This document shows positions 21,883 to 34,618 of a stretch of DNA of 64,000 nt, piece after piece; the stretch's first letter is position 1; every line of letters starts with the position of its first letter. Location: NCBI RefSeq assembly GCF_023920225.1, contig NZ_CP092587.1, positions 310,001-374,000 of the forward strand, in the 5' to 3' direction. The notes under the pieces are model-generated. The model had not been told where the DNA came from, made no database searches, and saw nothing but the letters and a program-made list of their open reading frames with translations. Made by a program: the position numbers and the translations under genes. Source of the stretch: Vibrio gazogenes. Lineage in GTDB: Bacteria > Pseudomonadota > Gammaproteobacteria > Enterobacterales > Vibrionaceae.

Positions 21883-24324
21883 ATGTCTGACACTACTCAA
21901 AACGATCCATTTGCTGATCGTGAAGCAAATAATTATGACAACCCGATTCCCAGCCGCGAGTTTATTTTGGAATTTCTAGCTCAGGCAAATGTTCCGATGA
22001 ATCGCAATGACCTGTTCGAAGTATTACAACTTTCAGGAGAAGAACAATACGAAGGGTTAAGACGACGTCTGAGAGCCATGGAAAGAGATGGGCAACTGGT
22101 CTTCACGCGTCGCCAGTGCTATGCACTGCCGGAAAAACTGGAAATGATTAAAGGGTATGTCATCGGCCATAAAGATGGGTACGGTTGGGTCAGACCGGAG
22201 GGAGTCCGAGGGAGAGATGAGGATATCTTACTGCCACATCATCAGATGAGAACGCTGATTCATGGGGATTATGTGCTGATTCAACCGAATGGCACTGATA
22301 AAAGAGGTCGGAAAGAAGGTCGGCTGGTCAGGATATTAGAAGAAAGAAACGGCCAGATTGTGGGTCGGTTCTTCTTTGAACATGGATATTCTTACGTCGT
22401 ACCTGATGACTCTCGGATCAGTCATGATATTTTGATTCCCGATGAAGCGCGCGCCGGCGCCCGAATGGGCAATGTTGTTGTTATCGAGATTACCGACCGA
22501 GGTAGCCGCTCTCGTGGCATGATGGGTAAGGTGAGTGATGTCCTTGGTGAAAGTATGGCACCCGGTATGGAGACTCAGATTGCGATTCGAACCCATCAGA
22601 TTCCTCACGAGTGGCCAGAAGCGGTCGAACAACAAGTGAAGCAGTTTAGTGAACACGTCCCAGAAGAAGCGAAACAGGGGCGGGTTGATTTGAGAACGCT
22701 GCCACTAGTCACGATTGATGGTGAAGATGCTCGAGACTTTGATGATGCTGTCTATTGTGAGGCGAAGAAGGGCGGTGGTTGGCGTCTCTGGGTTGCGATT
22801 GCCGATGTGAGTTACTATGTCAGAACCGATTCTGCGCTTGATAAAGAAGCGATCAATCGTGGTAATTCTGTCTACTTTCCGTCTCAGGTCGTGCCGATGC
22901 TACCGGAGATTTTGTCAAATGGCCTCTGTTCTCTCAATCCACAGGTTGATCGACTATGTATGGTCTGTGAGATGACCATATCCGCAACTGGGAGACTCTC
23001 GAGCTATAAACATTATGAAGCGGTGATGAACTCGCATGCGCGACTGACTTATAACAAAGTTGCTGCGATTTTAGCGGGTGACGAGGAGCTTCGGGAGCGT
23101 TATGAACCGTTAGTCCCCCATCTGGAAGAGTTATACAAGATGTATCAGGTTCTGAAAAGTGAGAGAGAGAACCGAGGTGCAATTGAATTTGAAACGGTAG
23201 AAACGAAGTTTATCTTTAATGCTGAGCGGAAAATTGATCGGATTGAGCCGTTAGTCCGGAATGACGCTCATAAGATCATCGAAGAGTGTATGATTCTAGC
23301 GAATATTGCATCAGCTTCTTTCGTTGAAAAATTGAAAGAACCTGCTTTATTCCGAATTCATGAAACGCCGGGAGAAGAGCGTTTGATGGGATTCCGAGAT
23401 TTTCTCGGAGAGTTGGGACTGAATTTGACCGGTGGATTAGAGCCGACTCCGACAGATTATGCCATTTTAATGAAACAAGTCGCGAATCGCCCCGATCATG
23501 AACTGATCCAAACCATGCTACTTCGTTCGATGAAGCAAGCGGTATATAACCCTGATAACTGTGGTCACTTTGGGCTGGCTTTAAAGCGATACGCACATTT
23601 TACTTCCCCGATTCGGCGTTACCCGGATTTACTGTTACATCGGGCGATTAAATACTTGATTGCAAAACAGCAAGGTACAAATCAAGATCGTTGGACGCCG
23701 ACTGGTGGCTATCACTATTCATTCGATGATATGAATTATTATGGTGAACAGTGTTCAATGACAGAGCGTCGCGCAGATGATGCAACACGGGAAGTATCCG
23801 ACTGGCTGAAATGTGAATATATGCAAGATCATGTCGGTGAGGTGTTGGATGGCGTGATTGCGAATGTCACTGGGTTTGGATTTTTTGTGCGTTTGACTGA
23901 GTTACATATTGATGGCTTGGTGCATATTTCCAGCTTGGCAAATGATTACTACCAGTATGATCCGATTGGTCAACGTCTGATTGGTGAAAGTTTCGGACTG
24001 ATTTACCGTTTAGGCGATGCTGTCAAAGTTAAAGTTCAGGCTGTAAACCTAGATGAACGCCATATTGACTTTGAATTAGTCGAGACAAGTCGTAAGCTAC
24101 GCGGTGAAGGAAAAACAGCGAAGAAACGTGAAGCGGAAGCAAAACAAGGGAAAAAAGGATCGTCCCGACGGCGAGGAAAAGCGATACCGAATATTGAACC
24201 GGTGAAAAATCCTAATGATGAGAATGATCGGAATAAAACGGTCAAAAAGAAAAGCAAGGCTGAGAAAGTCCGTAAGAAAAAATCGCGTCTTCGTAAATCA
24301 AAATCAGCCAAGACTGACAAATGA
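21883..24324 (+). CDS. rnr: Ribonuclease R
   Basis: An 813-residue 3'-5' exoribonuclease that digests structured RNA, including damaged rRNA and mRNA in trans-translation. Domains in order: a winged-helix segment (20-90), two cold-shock domains (about 85-240), the RNB catalytic domain with [13 protein letters not shown] (277-290, metal-binding aspartates), an S1 domain from about 650 ([20 protein letters not shown]), and a Lys/Arg-rich tail (about 735-813) that helps unwind duplexes. The ATG at 21883 follows TTAGGACGACTT. It is 10 bp upstream of rlmB, with which it forms an operon. TGTTACAAT near 21713 is a possible extended -10. Confidence 0.96.
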   Translation: MSDTTQNDPFADREANNYDNPIPSREFILEFLAQANVPMNRNDLFEVLQLSGEEQYEGLRRRLRAMERDGQLVFTRRQCYALPEKLEMIKGYVIGHKDGYGWVRPEGVRGRDEDILLPHHQMRTLIHGDYVLIQPNGTDKRGRKEGRLVRILEERNGQIVGRFFFEHGYSYVVPDDSRISHDILIPDEARAGARMGNVVVIEITDRGSRSRGMMGKVSDVLGESMAPGMETQIAIRTHQIPHEWPEAVEQQVKQFSEHVPEEAKQGRVDLRTLPLVTIDGEDARDFDDAVYCEAKKGGGWRLWVAIADVSYYVRTDSALDKEAINRGNSVYFPSQVVPMLPEILSNGLCSLNPQVDRLCMVCEMTISATGRLSSYKHYEAVMNSHARLTYNKVAAILAGDEELRERYEPLVPHLEELYKMYQVLKSERENRGAIEFETVETKFIFNAERKIDRIEPLVRNDAHKIIEECMILANIASASFVEKLKEPALFRIHETPGEERLMGFRDFLGELGLNLTGGLEPTPTDYAILMKQVANRPDHELIQTMLLRSMKQAVYNPDNCGHFGLALKRYAHFTSPIRRYPDLLLHRAIKYLIAKQQGTNQDRWTPTGGYHYSFDDMNYYGEQCSMTERRADDATREVSDWLKCEYMQDHVGEVLDGVIANVTGFGFFVRLTELHIDGLVHISSLANDYYQYDPIGQRLIGESFGLIYRLGDAVKVKVQAVNLDERHIDFELVETSRKLRGEGKTAKKREAEAKQGKKGSSRRRGKAIPNIEPVKNPNDENDRNKTVKKKSKAEKVRKKKSRLRKSKSAKTDK

Positions 24325-24334
24325 TAGGTAACAA

Positions 24335-25075
24335 ATGAGTAATGAATTTATATATGGCATTCATGCGGTGAGTGCTGTGTTGGAGAAAACCCCGGATCGA
24401 TTGATCGAAGTCTTTGTTTTGAAAGATCGACAAGACCGTCGTTTGCTTCCTGTGTTGAATGAGTTGCAAAGGCTCGGTATTTCAATTCAACAGATGAGCC
24501 GACAAGCGCTAGATAAAAAATCCCAAGGTGCAAGCCACCAAGGGATGATGGCAAAAGTGAAACCCGCCAAAACCTTGAATGAACATGATCTGGATGCACT
24601 TTTAACCGCAGTTGAACATCCGCTATTACTTGTTTTGGATGGTGTGACTGATCCGCATAATCTTGGGGCGTGTCTTAGAAATGCAGATGCCGCCGGTGTT
24701 ACAGCCGTGATTGTTCCCAAAGATAAATCGGCACCACTGAATGCAACCGTGAGTAAAGTGGCTTGTGGTGCCGCTGAAAGTGTCCCTTTAGTCCGGGTGA
24801 CCAATCTAGCTAGAACAATGAAGGCTTTACAGGAACAAGGGGTCTGGTTTGTTGGGACTGCCGGAGAAGCCACTCAAGATATTTTCCAGTCTAAACTGAC
24901 AGGTTCGTTAGCCATTGTTATGGGTGCGGAAGGCGATGGGATGCGCCGCCTGACCAGAGAAACCTGTGATGCATTGGTTAAAATTCCGATGTCGGGAAGC
25001 GTGTCTAGTTTAAACGTATCAGTCGCGACCGGAATTTGTCTTTTTGAAGCGGTGAGACAGCGTTTATCACACTAA
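24335..25075 (+). CDS. rlmB: 23S rRNA (guanosine-2251-2'-O)-methyltransferase
   Basis: A 246-residue SpoU/TrmH-class methyltransferase that modifies G2251 in the ribosomal P loop. An N-terminal substrate-binding domain (1-75, [12 protein letters not shown]) precedes the knotted SPOUT domain with [20 protein letters not shown] (motif 1), [12 protein letters not shown] (motif 2) and [18 protein letters not shown] (motif 3). Length and motifs match E. coli RlmB. Second gene of the rnr operon; a strong terminator follows. Confidence 0.96.
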   Translation: MSNEFIYGIHAVSAVLEKTPDRLIEVFVLKDRQDRRLLPVLNELQRLGISIQQMSRQALDKKSQGASHQGMMAKVKPAKTLNEHDLDALLTAVEHPLLLVLDGVTDPHNLGACLRNADAAGVTAVIVPKDKSAPLNATVSKVACGAAESVPLVRVTNLARTMKALQEQGVWFVGTAGEATQDIFQSKLTGSLAIVMGAEGDGMRRLTRETCDALVKIPMSGSVSSLNVSVATGICLFEAVRQRLSH

Positions 25076-25093
25076 GCTTCTTCGGATGACCAT

Positions 25094-25130
25094 CGGGCTC
25101 TGCAGAAATAACAGAGCCCGATTTTATTTT
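25094..25130 (+). terminator. Rho-independent terminator after rlmB
   Basis: CGGGCTCTG (25094-25102) pairs with CAGAGCCCG (25112-25120) around a nine-base loop and is followed by ATTTTATTTT. It insulates rnr-rlmB from the ribosomal operon promoter. Confidence 0.9.
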
Positions 25131-25150
25131 GATTATTTTTCCAGCGAACC

Positions 25151-25178
25151 TTGCATGTAACCATTCCATCTGTATAAT
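25151..25178 (+). promoter_or_regulatory. Promoter of the S10 ribosomal operon
   Basis: TTGCAT (25151-25156), a 16-bp spacer and TATAAT (25173-25178) make a near-consensus sigma70 promoter. CCCGCC just after the -10 is a GC-rich discriminator typical of stringently controlled ribosomal promoters. Transcription would begin near 25185. Confidence 0.8.
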
Positions 25179-25184
25179 ACCCGC

Positions 25185-25748
<564 letters not shown>

Positions 25749-25763
25749 GGGGAGATTAGAAGA

Positions 25764-26393
25764 ATGATTGGTCTAGTCGGACGTAAAGTGGGTATGACCC
25801 GCGTGTTTACCGAAGAAGGCGTTTCCATCCCAGTTACAGTTGTTGAGGTTGAAGCGAACCGTGTTGCTCAAGTTAAAACACTTGATAGTGACGGTTATAC
25901 TGCAATCCAAGTAACTTCTGGTGCGAAAAAAGCCAACCGTGTATCTAAGCCAGAAGCTGGTCACTTCGCGAAAGCGGGTGTTGACGCTGGCCGCGGTCTT
26001 TGGGAATTCCGTTTAGAAAACGGAGAAGAGTTTTCAGTCGGTTCAGAATTGACTGTTGAACTTTTCAATGAAGTAAAAAAAGTAGACGTTACTGGTACAT
26101 CTAAAGGTAAAGGTTTCCAAGGTGCTGTGAAGCGTTGGAACTTCCGTACTCAAGATATGACTCACGGTAACTCATTGTCGCATCGTGCTCCTGGTTCTAT
26201 CGGTCAATGTCAGACTCCAGGTCGTGTATTCAAGGGCAAGAAAATGGCAGGTCACATGGGTGCTGAGCGTGTAACGACTCAAAACCTAGAGATCGTACGT
26301 GTCGACGCTGAGCGCAACCTGCTTCTGATTAAAGGTGCAGTCCCTGGTGCTATCGGTGGTGACGTGATCGTTAAACCAGCTGTTAAAGCATAA
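25764..26393 (+). CDS. rplC: 50S ribosomal protein L3
   Basis: 209 residues, [19 protein letters not shown] to the end, the family length. L3 is an early assembly protein that reaches the peptidyl transferase centre through its long loop. [20 protein letters not shown] contains the glutamine normally methylated by PrmB. It follows rpsJ by 15 bp with GGGGAG as RBS. Confidence 0.98.
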   Translation: MIGLVGRKVGMTRVFTEEGVSIPVTVVEVEANRVAQVKTLDSDGYTAIQVTSGAKKANRVSKPEAGHFAKAGVDAGRGLWEFRLENGEEFSVGSELTVELFNEVKKVDVTGTSKGKGFQGAVKRWNFRTQDMTHGNSLSHRAPGSIGQCQTPGRVFKGKKMAGHMGAERVTTQNLEIVRVDAERNLLLIKGAVPGAIGGDVIVKPAVKA

Positions 26394-26409
26394 CGTCTAG
26401 GAGTAAGTA

Positions 26410-27012
26410 ATGGAATTGATGGTTAAAGGTGCTGACGCACTAACTGTTTCCGAAACTACTTTCGGACGTGAGTTCAACGAAGCTCTTGTACATCAAGTGG
26501 TTGTTGCTTATGCAGCAGGTGCTCGTCAAGGTACTCGTGCTCAAAAAACACGTTCAGAAGTTTCTGGCGGCGGCGCTAAACCATGGCGTCAAAAAGGTAC
26601 TGGCCGTGCTCGTGCTGGTACAATCCGTAGCCCAATCTGGCGTACAGGTGGTGTTACTTTTGCTGCGAAACCACAAGATCACAGCCAAAAAGTAAACAAA
26701 AAAATGTACCGTGGCGCTATGAAGAGCATTCTTTCTGAGCTGGTTCGTCAAGAGCGTCTGATCGTTGTTGATGATTTCTCAGTTGAAGCTCCAAAAACTA
26801 AAGATCTGGTAGCTAAGCTTAAAGAACTTGAGCTTAACGATGTACTTATCGTTACTGGTGAAGTAGACGAGAATCTGTTCTTAGCTGCTCGTAACCTTTA
26901 TAAAGTTGACGTACGTGACGCAGCGGGAATCGATCCTGTTAGCTTGATCGCGTTTGACAAGGTTCTTATGACTGCTTCTGCAGTTAAGCAAGTTGAGGAG
27001 ATGCTGGCATGA
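26410..27012 (+). CDS. rplD: 50S ribosomal protein L4
   Basis: 200 residues. The extended loop [20 protein letters not shown] lines the peptide exit tunnel, where changes give macrolide resistance. L4 also represses the S10 operon through the leader. The last four bases overlap the rplW start (ATGA), implying coupled translation. Confidence 0.98.
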   Translation: MELMVKGADALTVSETTFGREFNEALVHQVVVAYAAGARQGTRAQKTRSEVSGGGAKPWRQKGTGRARAGTIRSPIWRTGGVTFAAKPQDHSQKVNKKMYRGAMKSILSELVRQERLIVVDDFSVEAPKTKDLVAKLKELELNDVLIVTGEVDENLFLAARNLYKVDVRDAAGIDPVSLIAFDKVLMTASAVKQVEEMLA

Positions 27013-27311
27013 TTAGCGAAGAGCGTCTACTAAAAGTTCTGCGTGCTCCGCACATCTCTGAAAAAGCAACAATGGTTGCCGAGAAAGCAAACACTGTTGT
27101 TTTCAAAGTAGCGAAAGATGCAACGAAAAAAGAGATTAAAGCAGCCGTAGAAAAGCTATTTGAAGTTGAAGTTGAATCTGTAAATACCCTGATTACTAAG
27201 GGTAAGACTAAGCGTCAAGGTATGCGCCAAGGCCGTCGTAGCGACGTGAAAAAAGCGTATGTAACTTTGAAAGAAGGTCAGGATCTTGACTTCGTTGGCG
27301 GCGCGGAATAA
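27009..27311 (+). CDS. rplW: 50S ribosomal protein L23
   Basis: 100 residues starting [20 protein letters not shown], with the conserved loop [18 protein letters not shown]23 sits at the tunnel exit and docks trigger factor and the signal recognition particle. Start overlaps the rplD stop. Confidence 0.98.
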   Translation: MISEERLLKVLRAPHISEKATMVAEKANTVVFKVAKDATKKEIKAAVEKLFEVEVESVNTLITKGKTKRQGMRQGRRSDVKKAYVTLKEGQDLDFVGGAE

Positions 27312-27327
27312 CAGGAGTAGTTGAAAA

Positions 27328-28152
27328 ATGGCTATTGTTAAATGTAAGCCGACTTCGGCTGGTCGCCGTCACGTCGTTAAAGTTGTGAACAATGACCTGC
27401 ATAAAGGTAAACCTTATGCGCCACTTTTAGAGAAAAACTCTAAAAACGGTGGTCGTAACAACAACGGTCGTATCACAGTACGTCATATCGGTGGTGGTCA
27501 TAAGCAACACTATCGTTTGATTGATTTTAAACGTACTAAAGATGGCATTCCGGCAAAAGTTGAGCGTCTGGAATATGATCCAAACCGTAGTGCAAACATC
27601 GCTTTGGTTCTTTATGCAGATGGTGAACGTCGTTACATCATCGCACCAAAAGGTCTGCAAGCTGGTGATGTAATCCAGTCTGGAGTAGATGCGCCAATTA
27701 AAGCAGGTAACACTCTGCCGATGCGCAATATCCCAGTAGGTTCAACAGTTCACTGTGTTGAATTGAAACCAGGAAAAGGTGCACAACTTGCACGTTCTGC
27801 TGGTGCTTATGCACAAATCGTTGCTCGTGACGGTGCATACGCAACAATTCGTCTGCGTTCTGGTGAAATGCGTCGAGTTCCTTCCGAAGGTCGTGCAACG
27901 ATTGGCGAAGTGGGTAACTCTGAACACATGCTTCGTGAACTTGGTAAAGCAGGTGCTACACGCTGGCGTGGTGTTCGTCCTACTGTTCGTGGTGTTGTGA
28001 TGAACCCGGTTGATCACCCACACGGTGGTGGTGAAGGTCGCACATCTGGTGGTCGTCACCCTGTATCTCCTTGGGGTATGCCTACTAAGGGCTTCAAAAC
28101 CCGTAAAAACAAACGCACCGACAAGTACATTGTACGTCGTCGTAATAAGTAA
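27328..28152 (+). CDS. rplB: 50S ribosomal protein L2
   Basis: 274 residues, beginning [19 protein letters not shown]. The C-terminal [18 protein letters not shown] holds the histidine loop near the peptidyl transferase centre. L2 is a primary 23S rRNA binder needed for subunit association. It is 16 bp after rplW with AGGAG as RBS. Confidence 0.98.
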   Translation: MAIVKCKPTSAGRRHVVKVVNNDLHKGKPYAPLLEKNSKNGGRNNNGRITVRHIGGGHKQHYRLIDFKRTKDGIPAKVERLEYDPNRSANIALVLYADGERRYIIAPKGLQAGDVIQSGVDAPIKAGNTLPMRNIPVGSTVHCVELKPGKGAQLARSAGAYAQIVARDGAYATIRLRSGEMRRVPSEGRATIGEVGNSEHMLRELGKAGATRWRGVRPTVRGVVMNPVDHPHGGGEGRTSGGRHPVSPWGMPTKGFKTRKNKRTDKYIVRRRNK

Positions 28153-28169
28153 TCTATTTAAGAGGATAA

Positions 28170-28451
<282 letters not shown>

Positions 28452-28461
28452 GGAGTAGATG

Positions 28462-28794
28462 ATGGAAGCTGTTGCTAAACATAACTTTGCTCGTATTTCT
28501 CCACAGAAAGCTCGCTTAGTTGCAGATTTGATCCGTGGTAAGTCTGTCGATCAGGCTCTGGAAATTCTGACTTTCAGCAACAAAAAAGCTGCTGACTTAG
28601 TTAAGAAAGTTCTTGAGTCAGCTATCGCAAACGCGGAGCATAACGAAGGTGCAGATATTGACGATCTAAACGTCGCAAAAATCTTCGTAGATGAGGGCCC
28701 TGTCATGAAGCGTATTATGCCTCGTGCCAAAGGCCGTGCGGACCGTATCTTGAAGCGTTCAAGCCACATTACTGTGGTTGTCGCAGATCGCTAA
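28462..28794 (+). CDS. rplV: 50S ribosomal protein L22
   Basis: 110 residues. Two ATG codons are adjacent; the second (28462) sits six bases after GGAG and gives [20 protein letters not shown], the usual start. The beta-hairpin around [18 protein letters not shown] forms part of the exit-tunnel constriction and is a macrolide-resistance hot spot. Confidence 0.97.
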   Translation: MEAVAKHNFARISPQKARLVADLIRGKSVDQALEILTFSNKKAADLVKKVLESAIANAEHNEGADIDDLNVAKIFVDEGPVMKRIMPRAKGRADRILKRSSHITVVVADR

Positions 28795-28813
28795 GAGACT
28801 AGGAGAGTAAGCA

Positions 28814-29939
<1,126 letters not shown>

Positions 29940-29940
<1 letters not shown>

Positions 29941-30131
29941 TGAAAGCACAAGATCTACGCGAAAAGAGCGCTGAAGAGCTGAATGCAGAGCTATTGAATT
30001 TGCTACGTGAACAGTTCAACTTGCGTATGCAAGCTGCGACTGGTCAACTGCAGCAGACTCATACTCTGAAAGCTGTACGCCGTGATATCGCACGTGTGAA
30101 AACTGTTTTGACTGAGAAGGCAGGCGCATAA
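29940..30131 (+). CDS. rpmC: 50S ribosomal protein L29
   Basis: 63 residues, [20 protein letters not shown], two helices beside L23 at the tunnel exit. The ATG at 29940 shares bases with the rplP stop, and its own stop shares one base with the rpsQ ATG at 30131, so three genes are translationally linked. Confidence 0.97.
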
Positions 30132-30385
30132 TGAGCGACAAAATTCGTACTCAACTCGGTCGTGTTGTTAGTGACAAGATGGATAAGTCTATCGTTGTTG
30201 TTATCGAACGTTTCGTAAAACATCCGATTTACGGTAAGTTCGTTAAACGCACGACTAAAATTCACGCACATGATGAAAACAACGAGTGTGGCCAAGGCGA
30301 TACCGTTGAAATTCGTGAGTGTCGTCCATTGTCTAAGACTAAGTCTTGGACTTTGGTGAAAGTGGTAGAAAAAGCAAAAGTTTAA
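30131..30385 (+). CDS. rpsQ: 30S ribosomal protein S17
   Basis: 84 residues of an OB-fold primary 16S rRNA binder, beginning [20 protein letters not shown]. It is the last gene of the S10 operon: a terminator begins 20 bp after its stop. Confidence 0.98.
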   Translation: MSDKIRTQLGRVVSDKMDKSIVVVIERFVKHPIYGKFVKRTTKIHAHDENNECGQGDTVEIRECRPLSKTKSWTLVKVVEKAKV

Positions 30386-30404
30386 CTTTTATTTTTCAAT
30401 CAAG

Positions 30405-30442
30405 AAACGGCTCCAGTTATTTTTGGAGCCGTTTGTTTTTTG
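30405..30442 (+). terminator. Rho-independent terminator between S10 and spc operons
   Basis: AAACGGCTCCA (30405-30415) pairs over 11 bp with TGGAGCCGTTT (30424-30434), loop of eight, followed by GTTTTTT. This strong structure ends the S10 unit after rpsQ. Confidence 0.9.
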
Positions 30443-30460
30443 ACTACCCAATCTGAAAAA

Positions 30461-30473
30461 AGGGTGTTACAAT
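30461..30473 (+). promoter_or_regulatory. Predicted promoter of the spc operon (extended -10)
   Basis: GTGTTACAAT carries TACAAT (30468-30473) with a TG one base upstream, an extended -10 arrangement, just after the S10 terminator and 67 bp before rplN. No good -35 sits at 17 bp; TTGACT at 30440 is 22 bp away. A GC-rich CGCCTCCC follows. Confidence 0.5.
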
Positions 30474-30540
30474 TCGCCTCCCTTTTTAAAGGCAGCCCGA
30501 CCCGAGAGGGTCTAGTTTTAATATTTAGCGGAGCACTAAC

Positions 30541-30912
30541 ATGATCCAAATGCAAAGTATGCTGGACGCAGCTGATAACTCAGGCGCTCGCAGCGTAATG
30601 TGTATTAAGGTTCTGGGTGGCTCTCACCGTCGTTACGCACATATCGGCGACATCATCAAAGTTACCGTCAAAGAAGCAATTCCTCGCGGTAAAGTTAAAA
30701 AGGGTGATGTCCTGAAGGCGGTGGTAGTTCGCACCCGTAAAGGCGTACGTCGTCCAGACGGTTCTGTCATTCGCTTCGACCGTAACGCTTGTGTATTGTT
30801 GAATAACAATACTGAGCAACCAGTCGGTACACGTATCTTTGGTCCAGTGACTCGTGAGCTTCGTAATGCGAAGTTTATGAAGATTGTTTCACTGGCTCCA
30901 GAAGTATTGTAA
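30541..30912 (+). CDS. rplN: 50S ribosomal protein L14
   Basis: 123 residues, [20 protein letters not shown], the first gene of the spc operon. L14 sits at the subunit interface near bridge B8 and is the docking site of the silencing factor RsfS. RBS GGAG lies upstream of the ATG at 30541. Confidence 0.98.
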   Translation: MIQMQSMLDAADNSGARSVMCIKVLGGSHRRYAHIGDIIKVTVKEAIPRGKVKKGDVLKAVVVRTRKGVRRPDGSVIRFDRNACVLLNNNTEQPVGTRIFGPVTRELRNAKFMKIVSLAPEVL

Positions 30913-30925
30913 GGGAGCGCAGAAG

Positions 30926-31243
30926 ATGGCAGCTAAAATCCGTCGTAATGACGAAATCGTTGTTCTTGCCGGTAAAGACAAAGGCAAGAAAGGTAAAGTA
31001 ACTAAGGTTCTTGGAACTGGTAAAGTTATTGTTGAAGGCATCAACCTTGTGAAAAAACATCAAAAGCCTGTACCGGCTATGGGTGTTCAAGGTGGAATCG
31101 TTGAACAAGAAGCAGCACTCGATGCTTCTAACGTTGCAATCTTCAATGCAGCTACTGGTAAAGCGGACCGTGTCGGTTTCCGTTTTGAAGACGGCAAAAA
31201 AGTCCGTTTCTTCAAATCTAACGGTGAAACCATTTCTAACTAA
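30926..31243 (+). CDS. rplX: 50S ribosomal protein L24
   Basis: 105 residues from [20 protein letters not shown], a KOW-domain protein that starts 50S assembly. The ATG at 30926, after GGGAGCGCAGAAG, is the family start; the frame is open further up into rplN but without resemblance. Confidence 0.98.
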   Translation: MAAKIRRNDEIVVLAGKDKGKKGKVTKVLGTGKVIVEGINLVKKHQKPVPAMGVQGGIVEQEAALDASNVAIFNAATGKADRVGFRFEDGKKVRFFKSNGETISN

Positions 31244-31266
31244 TAGACGTAATTTGGAGTTCTACT

Positions 31267-31806
31267 ATGGCGAAACTGCATGATTACTACAAGTCGTCTG
31301 TAGTCGCTGAACTGACCAAACAGTTCGGTTACACAAGCGTCATGCAAGTCCCTAGGATTGATAAAATCACCCTAAACATGGGCGTTGGTGAAGCTATCAA
31401 CGATAAGAAACTGCTTGAGAATGCAGCAGCTGACATGGCGGCCATTTCTGGTCAAAAGCCTCTTGTCACAAAAGCTCGCAAATCTGTTGCAGGTTTCAAA
31501 ATCCGTGAAGGCTACCCAATTGGTTGTAAAGTAACCTTGCGTGGCGAACGTATGTGGGATTTTTTGGAGCGTTTGATTTCTATCGCTCTACCACGTGTAC
31601 GTGACTTCCGTGGTGTTAGCGCGAAATCTTTTGATGGTCGCGGTAACTATAGCATGGGCGTTCGCGAGCAAATCATCTTCCCGGAAATCGACTACGATAA
31701 AGTCGACCGTGTACGTGGTCTTGATGTAACAATCACGACTAGTGCGTCCACTGATGAGGAAGGCCGTGCTCTGCTGGCTGCCTTTAACTTCCCATTCCGC
31801 AAGTAA
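31267..31806 (+). CDS. rplE: 50S ribosomal protein L5
   Basis: 179 residues, [20 protein letters not shown], the 5S rRNA-binding protein of the central protuberance. [12 protein letters not shown] and [20 protein letters not shown] are conserved blocks. RBS GGAG precedes the start. Confidence 0.98.
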   Translation: MAKLHDYYKSSVVAELTKQFGYTSVMQVPRIDKITLNMGVGEAINDKKLLENAAADMAAISGQKPLVTKARKSVAGFKIREGYPIGCKVTLRGERMWDFLERLISIALPRVRDFRGVSAKSFDGRGNYSMGVREQIIFPEIDYDKVDRVRGLDVTITTSASTDEEGRALLAAFNFPFRK

Positions 31807-31823
31807 GGTGAAGGGTTACTGTT

Positions 31824-32129
31824 ATGGCTAAACAATCAATGAAAGCACGTGAAGTAAAACGTGCAAAGCTTGTCGCTCAGTATGCTGAAAAGCGTGCTGC
31901 GTTAAAAGCTACTATCAGCGACGTAAACGTATCTGAAGAAGAACGTTGGGATGCTGTTCTGAAACTTCAAACACTTCCTCGTGATTCAAGTGCATCACGT
32001 CAGCGTAACCGTTGTAACCAAACTGGTCGTCCACATGGTTACCTACGTAAGTTCGGTTTAAGCCGTATTAAAGTTCGTGAAGCTTGCATGAAAGGCGAGA
32101 TTCCTGGACTTCGTAAGGCTAGCTGGTAA
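31824..32129 (+). CDS. rpsN: 30S ribosomal protein S14 (zinc-free form)
   Basis: 101 residues, the long C-minus type: the segment [20 protein letters not shown] keeps a single cysteine, so no zinc ribbon can form. This form does not depend on zinc supply, unlike L36 nearby. It follows rplE by 17 bp. Confidence 0.98.
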   Translation: MAKQSMKAREVKRAKLVAQYAEKRAALKATISDVNVSEEERWDAVLKLQTLPRDSSASRQRNRCNQTGRPHGYLRKFGLSRIKVREACMKGEIPGLRKASW

Positions 32130-32158
32130 TTGCCACTTAATCATTTGGAGTAAAGTTT

Positions 32159-32551
32159 ATGAGCATGCAAGATCCGATTTCGGATATGCTGACCCGTATT
32201 CGTAACGGTCAGGCAGCAAACAAAGTTGCTGTAAAAATGCCTTCTTCAAAGCTGAAAGTTGCAATTGCTGCACTTCTAAAAGCTGAAGGTTATATCGAAG
32301 ATTTCGCTGTTGAAGGCGATGTAAAACCTGAACTGGAAGTTACGCTGAAATATTTTCAAGCGAAACCAGTTATCGAGCAAATCAAACGTGTTTCACGTCC
32401 TGGCCTGCGCGTCTATAAAAGAAAAGACGAGCTGCCATCTGTGATGGGCGGTTTGGGTGTTGCTGTTGTATCCACTTCCAAGGGTCTGATGTCAGACCGT
32501 GCTGCCCGTAAAGCAGGTCTTGGTGGTGAAATCATTTGCTACGTAGCTTAA
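32159..32551 (+). CDS. rpsH: 30S ribosomal protein S8
   Basis: 130 residues, [18 protein letters not shown]. In E. coli S8 binds helix 21 of 16S rRNA and represses the spc operon at the rplE start. Two-domain fold with the conserved C-terminal [20 protein letters not shown]. Confidence 0.98.
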   Translation: MSMQDPISDMLTRIRNGQAANKVAVKMPSSKLKVAIAALLKAEGYIEDFAVEGDVKPELEVTLKYFQAKPVIEQIKRVSRPGLRVYKRKDELPSVMGGLGVAVVSTSKGLMSDRAARKAGLGGEIICYVA

Positions 32552-32566
32552 TTATAGGAGTAGGAT

Positions 32567-33100
32567 ATGTCTCGTGTTGCTAAAGCACCTGTCGCTATTC
32601 CAGCTGGCGTAGAGGTGAAATTAAACGGCCAAGAGATCACTGTGAAAGGTGCAAAGGGTGAACTAACTCGCGTACTGAATAACGCAGTTGTGATTGCTCA
32701 AGAAGAAAGTAACCTAACTTTCGGACCTCGTGACGGTGTTGCGAATGCTTGGGCACAGGCAGGTACTGCTCGTGCACTGGTGAACAACATGGTTGTTGGT
32801 GTGATGGAAGGCTTTACGAAGAAGCTTGTACTAAAAGGTGTTGGTTACCGTGCCTCAATGAAAGGCAATGCTGTAGCTCTGACACTGGGCTTCTCTCACC
32901 CTGTTGAACATGAATTGCCAGCAGGAATTAAAGCAGAATGTCCAAGCCAAACTGAAATTACTATCACCGGTTGTGATAAACAACTTGTGGGTCAAGTTGC
33001 GGCTGATATTCGTGCTTACCGTGAGCCTGAACCTTACAAAGGTAAGGGTGTTCGTTACGCAGATGAAAATGTGCGTACTAAAGAAGCTAAGAAGAAGTAA
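32567..33100 (+). CDS. rplF: 50S ribosomal protein L6
   Basis: 177 residues, [20 protein letters not shown], two homologous RNA-binding folds, located near the sarcin-ricin loop. The C-terminal [20 protein letters not shown] is conserved. RBS AGGAG. Confidence 0.98.
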   Translation: MSRVAKAPVAIPAGVEVKLNGQEITVKGAKGELTRVLNNAVVIAQEESNLTFGPRDGVANAWAQAGTARALVNNMVVGVMEGFTKKLVLKGVGYRASMKGNAVALTLGFSHPVEHELPAGIKAECPSQTEITITGCDKQLVGQVAADIRAYREPEPYKGKGVRYADENVRTKEAKKK

Positions 33101-33109
33101 GGTAACACT

Positions 33110-33463
33110 ATGGATAAGAAAGCATCTCGCATCCGTCGTGCCACTCGTGCACGTCGTAAGATTGCAGAACTGGGTGCCACTCGCCTAGTTGTACACCGTA
33201 CTCCTCGTCACGTGTACGCGCAGGTTATCGCATCTAATGGCTCTGAGGTTATCGCTGCAGCTTCTACTGTAGAAAAAGCGATCCGTGAGCAATTGAAATT
33301 CACTGGAAACATCGAAGCAGCACAAGCGGTAGGTAAAGCTATTGCTGAACGCGCTCTGGAAAAAGGCGTGTCAGAAGTTGCTTTTGATCGTTCCGGTTTC
33401 CAATACCACGGTCGAGTAGCGGCGCTAGCAGAATCTGCTCGCGAAGCTGGTCTGAAATTCTAA
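33110..33463 (+). CDS. rplR: 50S ribosomal protein L18
   Basis: 117 residues, [20 protein letters not shown], a 5S rRNA-binding protein with a basic N-terminus and C-terminal [20 protein letters not shown]. It begins 9 bp after rplF. Confidence 0.98.
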   Translation: MDKKASRIRRATRARRKIAELGATRLVVHRTPRHVYAQVIASNGSEVIAAASTVEKAIREQLKFTGNIEAAQAVGKAIAERALEKGVSEVAFDRSGFQYHGRVAALAESAREAGLKF

Positions 33464-33477
33464 GGTAGGGTTGGAAG

Positions 33478-33978
33478 ATGGCTAAAGAATTACAACAAGC
33501 GAGTGATTTGCAAGAAAAATTAATCGCTGTTAACCGTGTTTCTAAAACGGTTAAAGGTGGTCGAATCATGAGCTTTACTGCACTAACAGTTGTTGGTGAT
33601 GGTAATGGTCGCGTAGGTTTCGGTTACGGCAAAGCTCGTGAAGTACCTGCTGCGATTCAAAAAGCAATGGAAAAAGCGCGTCGTAACATGATTACGATCG
33701 CGTTGAACGAAGGCACACTTTTCCACCCGGTAAAAGGTCGCCACTCGGGCTCTAAAGTTTATATGCAGCAAGCTGCTGAAGGTACGGGTGTTATCGCCGG
33801 TGGTGCGATGCGTGCTGTACTTGAAGTTGCAGGTGTACATAACGTTTTGTCAAAAGCGTATGGCTCTACAAACCCAATCAACATCGTTCGTGCAACGATT
33901 GATGCTTTGGGTAGCATGAAGTCACCAGAAATGGTTGCAGCTAAACGTGGTCTAACTGTTGAATCGATTTCGGAGTAA
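33478..33978 (+). CDS. rpsE: 30S ribosomal protein S5
   Basis: 166 residues. The N-terminal dsRNA-binding-like domain includes [20 protein letters not shown], the loop changed in spectinomycin resistance, and the C-terminal half has [19 protein letters not shown]5 guards decoding accuracy and the mRNA entry site. Confidence 0.98.
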   Translation: MAKELQQASDLQEKLIAVNRVSKTVKGGRIMSFTALTVVGDGNGRVGFGYGKAREVPAAIQKAMEKARRNMITIALNEGTLFHPVKGRHSGSKVYMQQAAEGTGVIAGGAMRAVLEVAGVHNVLSKAYGSTNPINIVRATIDALGSMKSPEMVAAKRGLTVESISE

Positions 33979-33983
33979 GCACC

Positions 33984-34160
33984 ATGGCAACTATTAAAGT
34001 AACTCAAACTAAAAGCTCAATTGGTCGCCTACCAAAGCATAAAGCTACTTTGCGTGGTCTAGGCCTTCGTCGTATCAACCACACTGTTGAACTTGAAGAT
34101 ACACCATGTGTACGTGGTATGATCAATAAAGTTCAATACATGGTTAAAGTTGAGGAGTAA
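33984..34160 (+). CDS. rpmD: 50S ribosomal protein L30
   Basis: 58 residues, read directly from the sequence: [20 protein letters not shown] at the start and [12 protein letters not shown] at the end. Small ferredoxin-like fold binding 23S rRNA. It lies 5 bp after rpsE and 5 bp before rplO, in its normal spc-operon place. Confidence 0.97.
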   Translation: MATIKVTQTKSSIGRLPKHKATLRGLGLRRINHTVELEDTPCVRGMINKVQYMVKVEE

Positions 34161-34165
34161 TCAGA

Positions 34166-34600
34166 ATGCGTTTGAATACTCTATCTCCGGCTGCAGGTTC
34201 TAAGCCTTCTAAGAAGCGTTTAGGTCGCGGTATCGGTTCTGGCCTGGGTAAAACAGGTGGTCGTGGCCACAAAGGTCAAAAATCACGCTCTGGCGGTAAA
34301 GTTCGTGCAGGTTTTGAAGGTGGTCAAATGCCTTTGAAACAACGCTTGCCAAAATTCGGTTTCACTTCTCGTAAGAGTTTAGTGTCTGCTGAAGTTCGTC
34401 TAAGTGAATTAGCGAAAGTAACAAGCGAAGTTGTTGACCTGAACAGCCTGAAAGCAGCAAATGTTGTGACTAAAAACATTGAGAATGTAAAAATCGTTCT
34501 TTCTGGTGAGATCAACAAAGCTGTTACAGTCAAGGGTTTACGCGTAACTAAAGGCGCTAAAGCTGCAATCGAAGCTGCAGGCGGAAAAATCGAGGAATAA
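34166..34600 (+). CDS. rplO: 50S ribosomal protein L15
   Basis: 144 residues, [20 protein letters not shown], with the glycine-rich extension [20 protein letters not shown] that threads into 23S rRNA, and a globular C-terminal half. RBS GAGGAG lies upstream of the ATG. Confidence 0.98.
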   Translation: MRLNTLSPAAGSKPSKKRLGRGIGSGLGKTGGRGHKGQKSRSGGKVRAGFEGGQMPLKQRLPKFGFTSRKSLVSAEVRLSELAKVTSEVVDLNSLKAANVVTKNIENVKIVLSGEINKAVTVKGLRVTKGAKAAIEAAGGKIEE

Positions 34601-34618
34601 TCTCGAAACGAGGTACAG

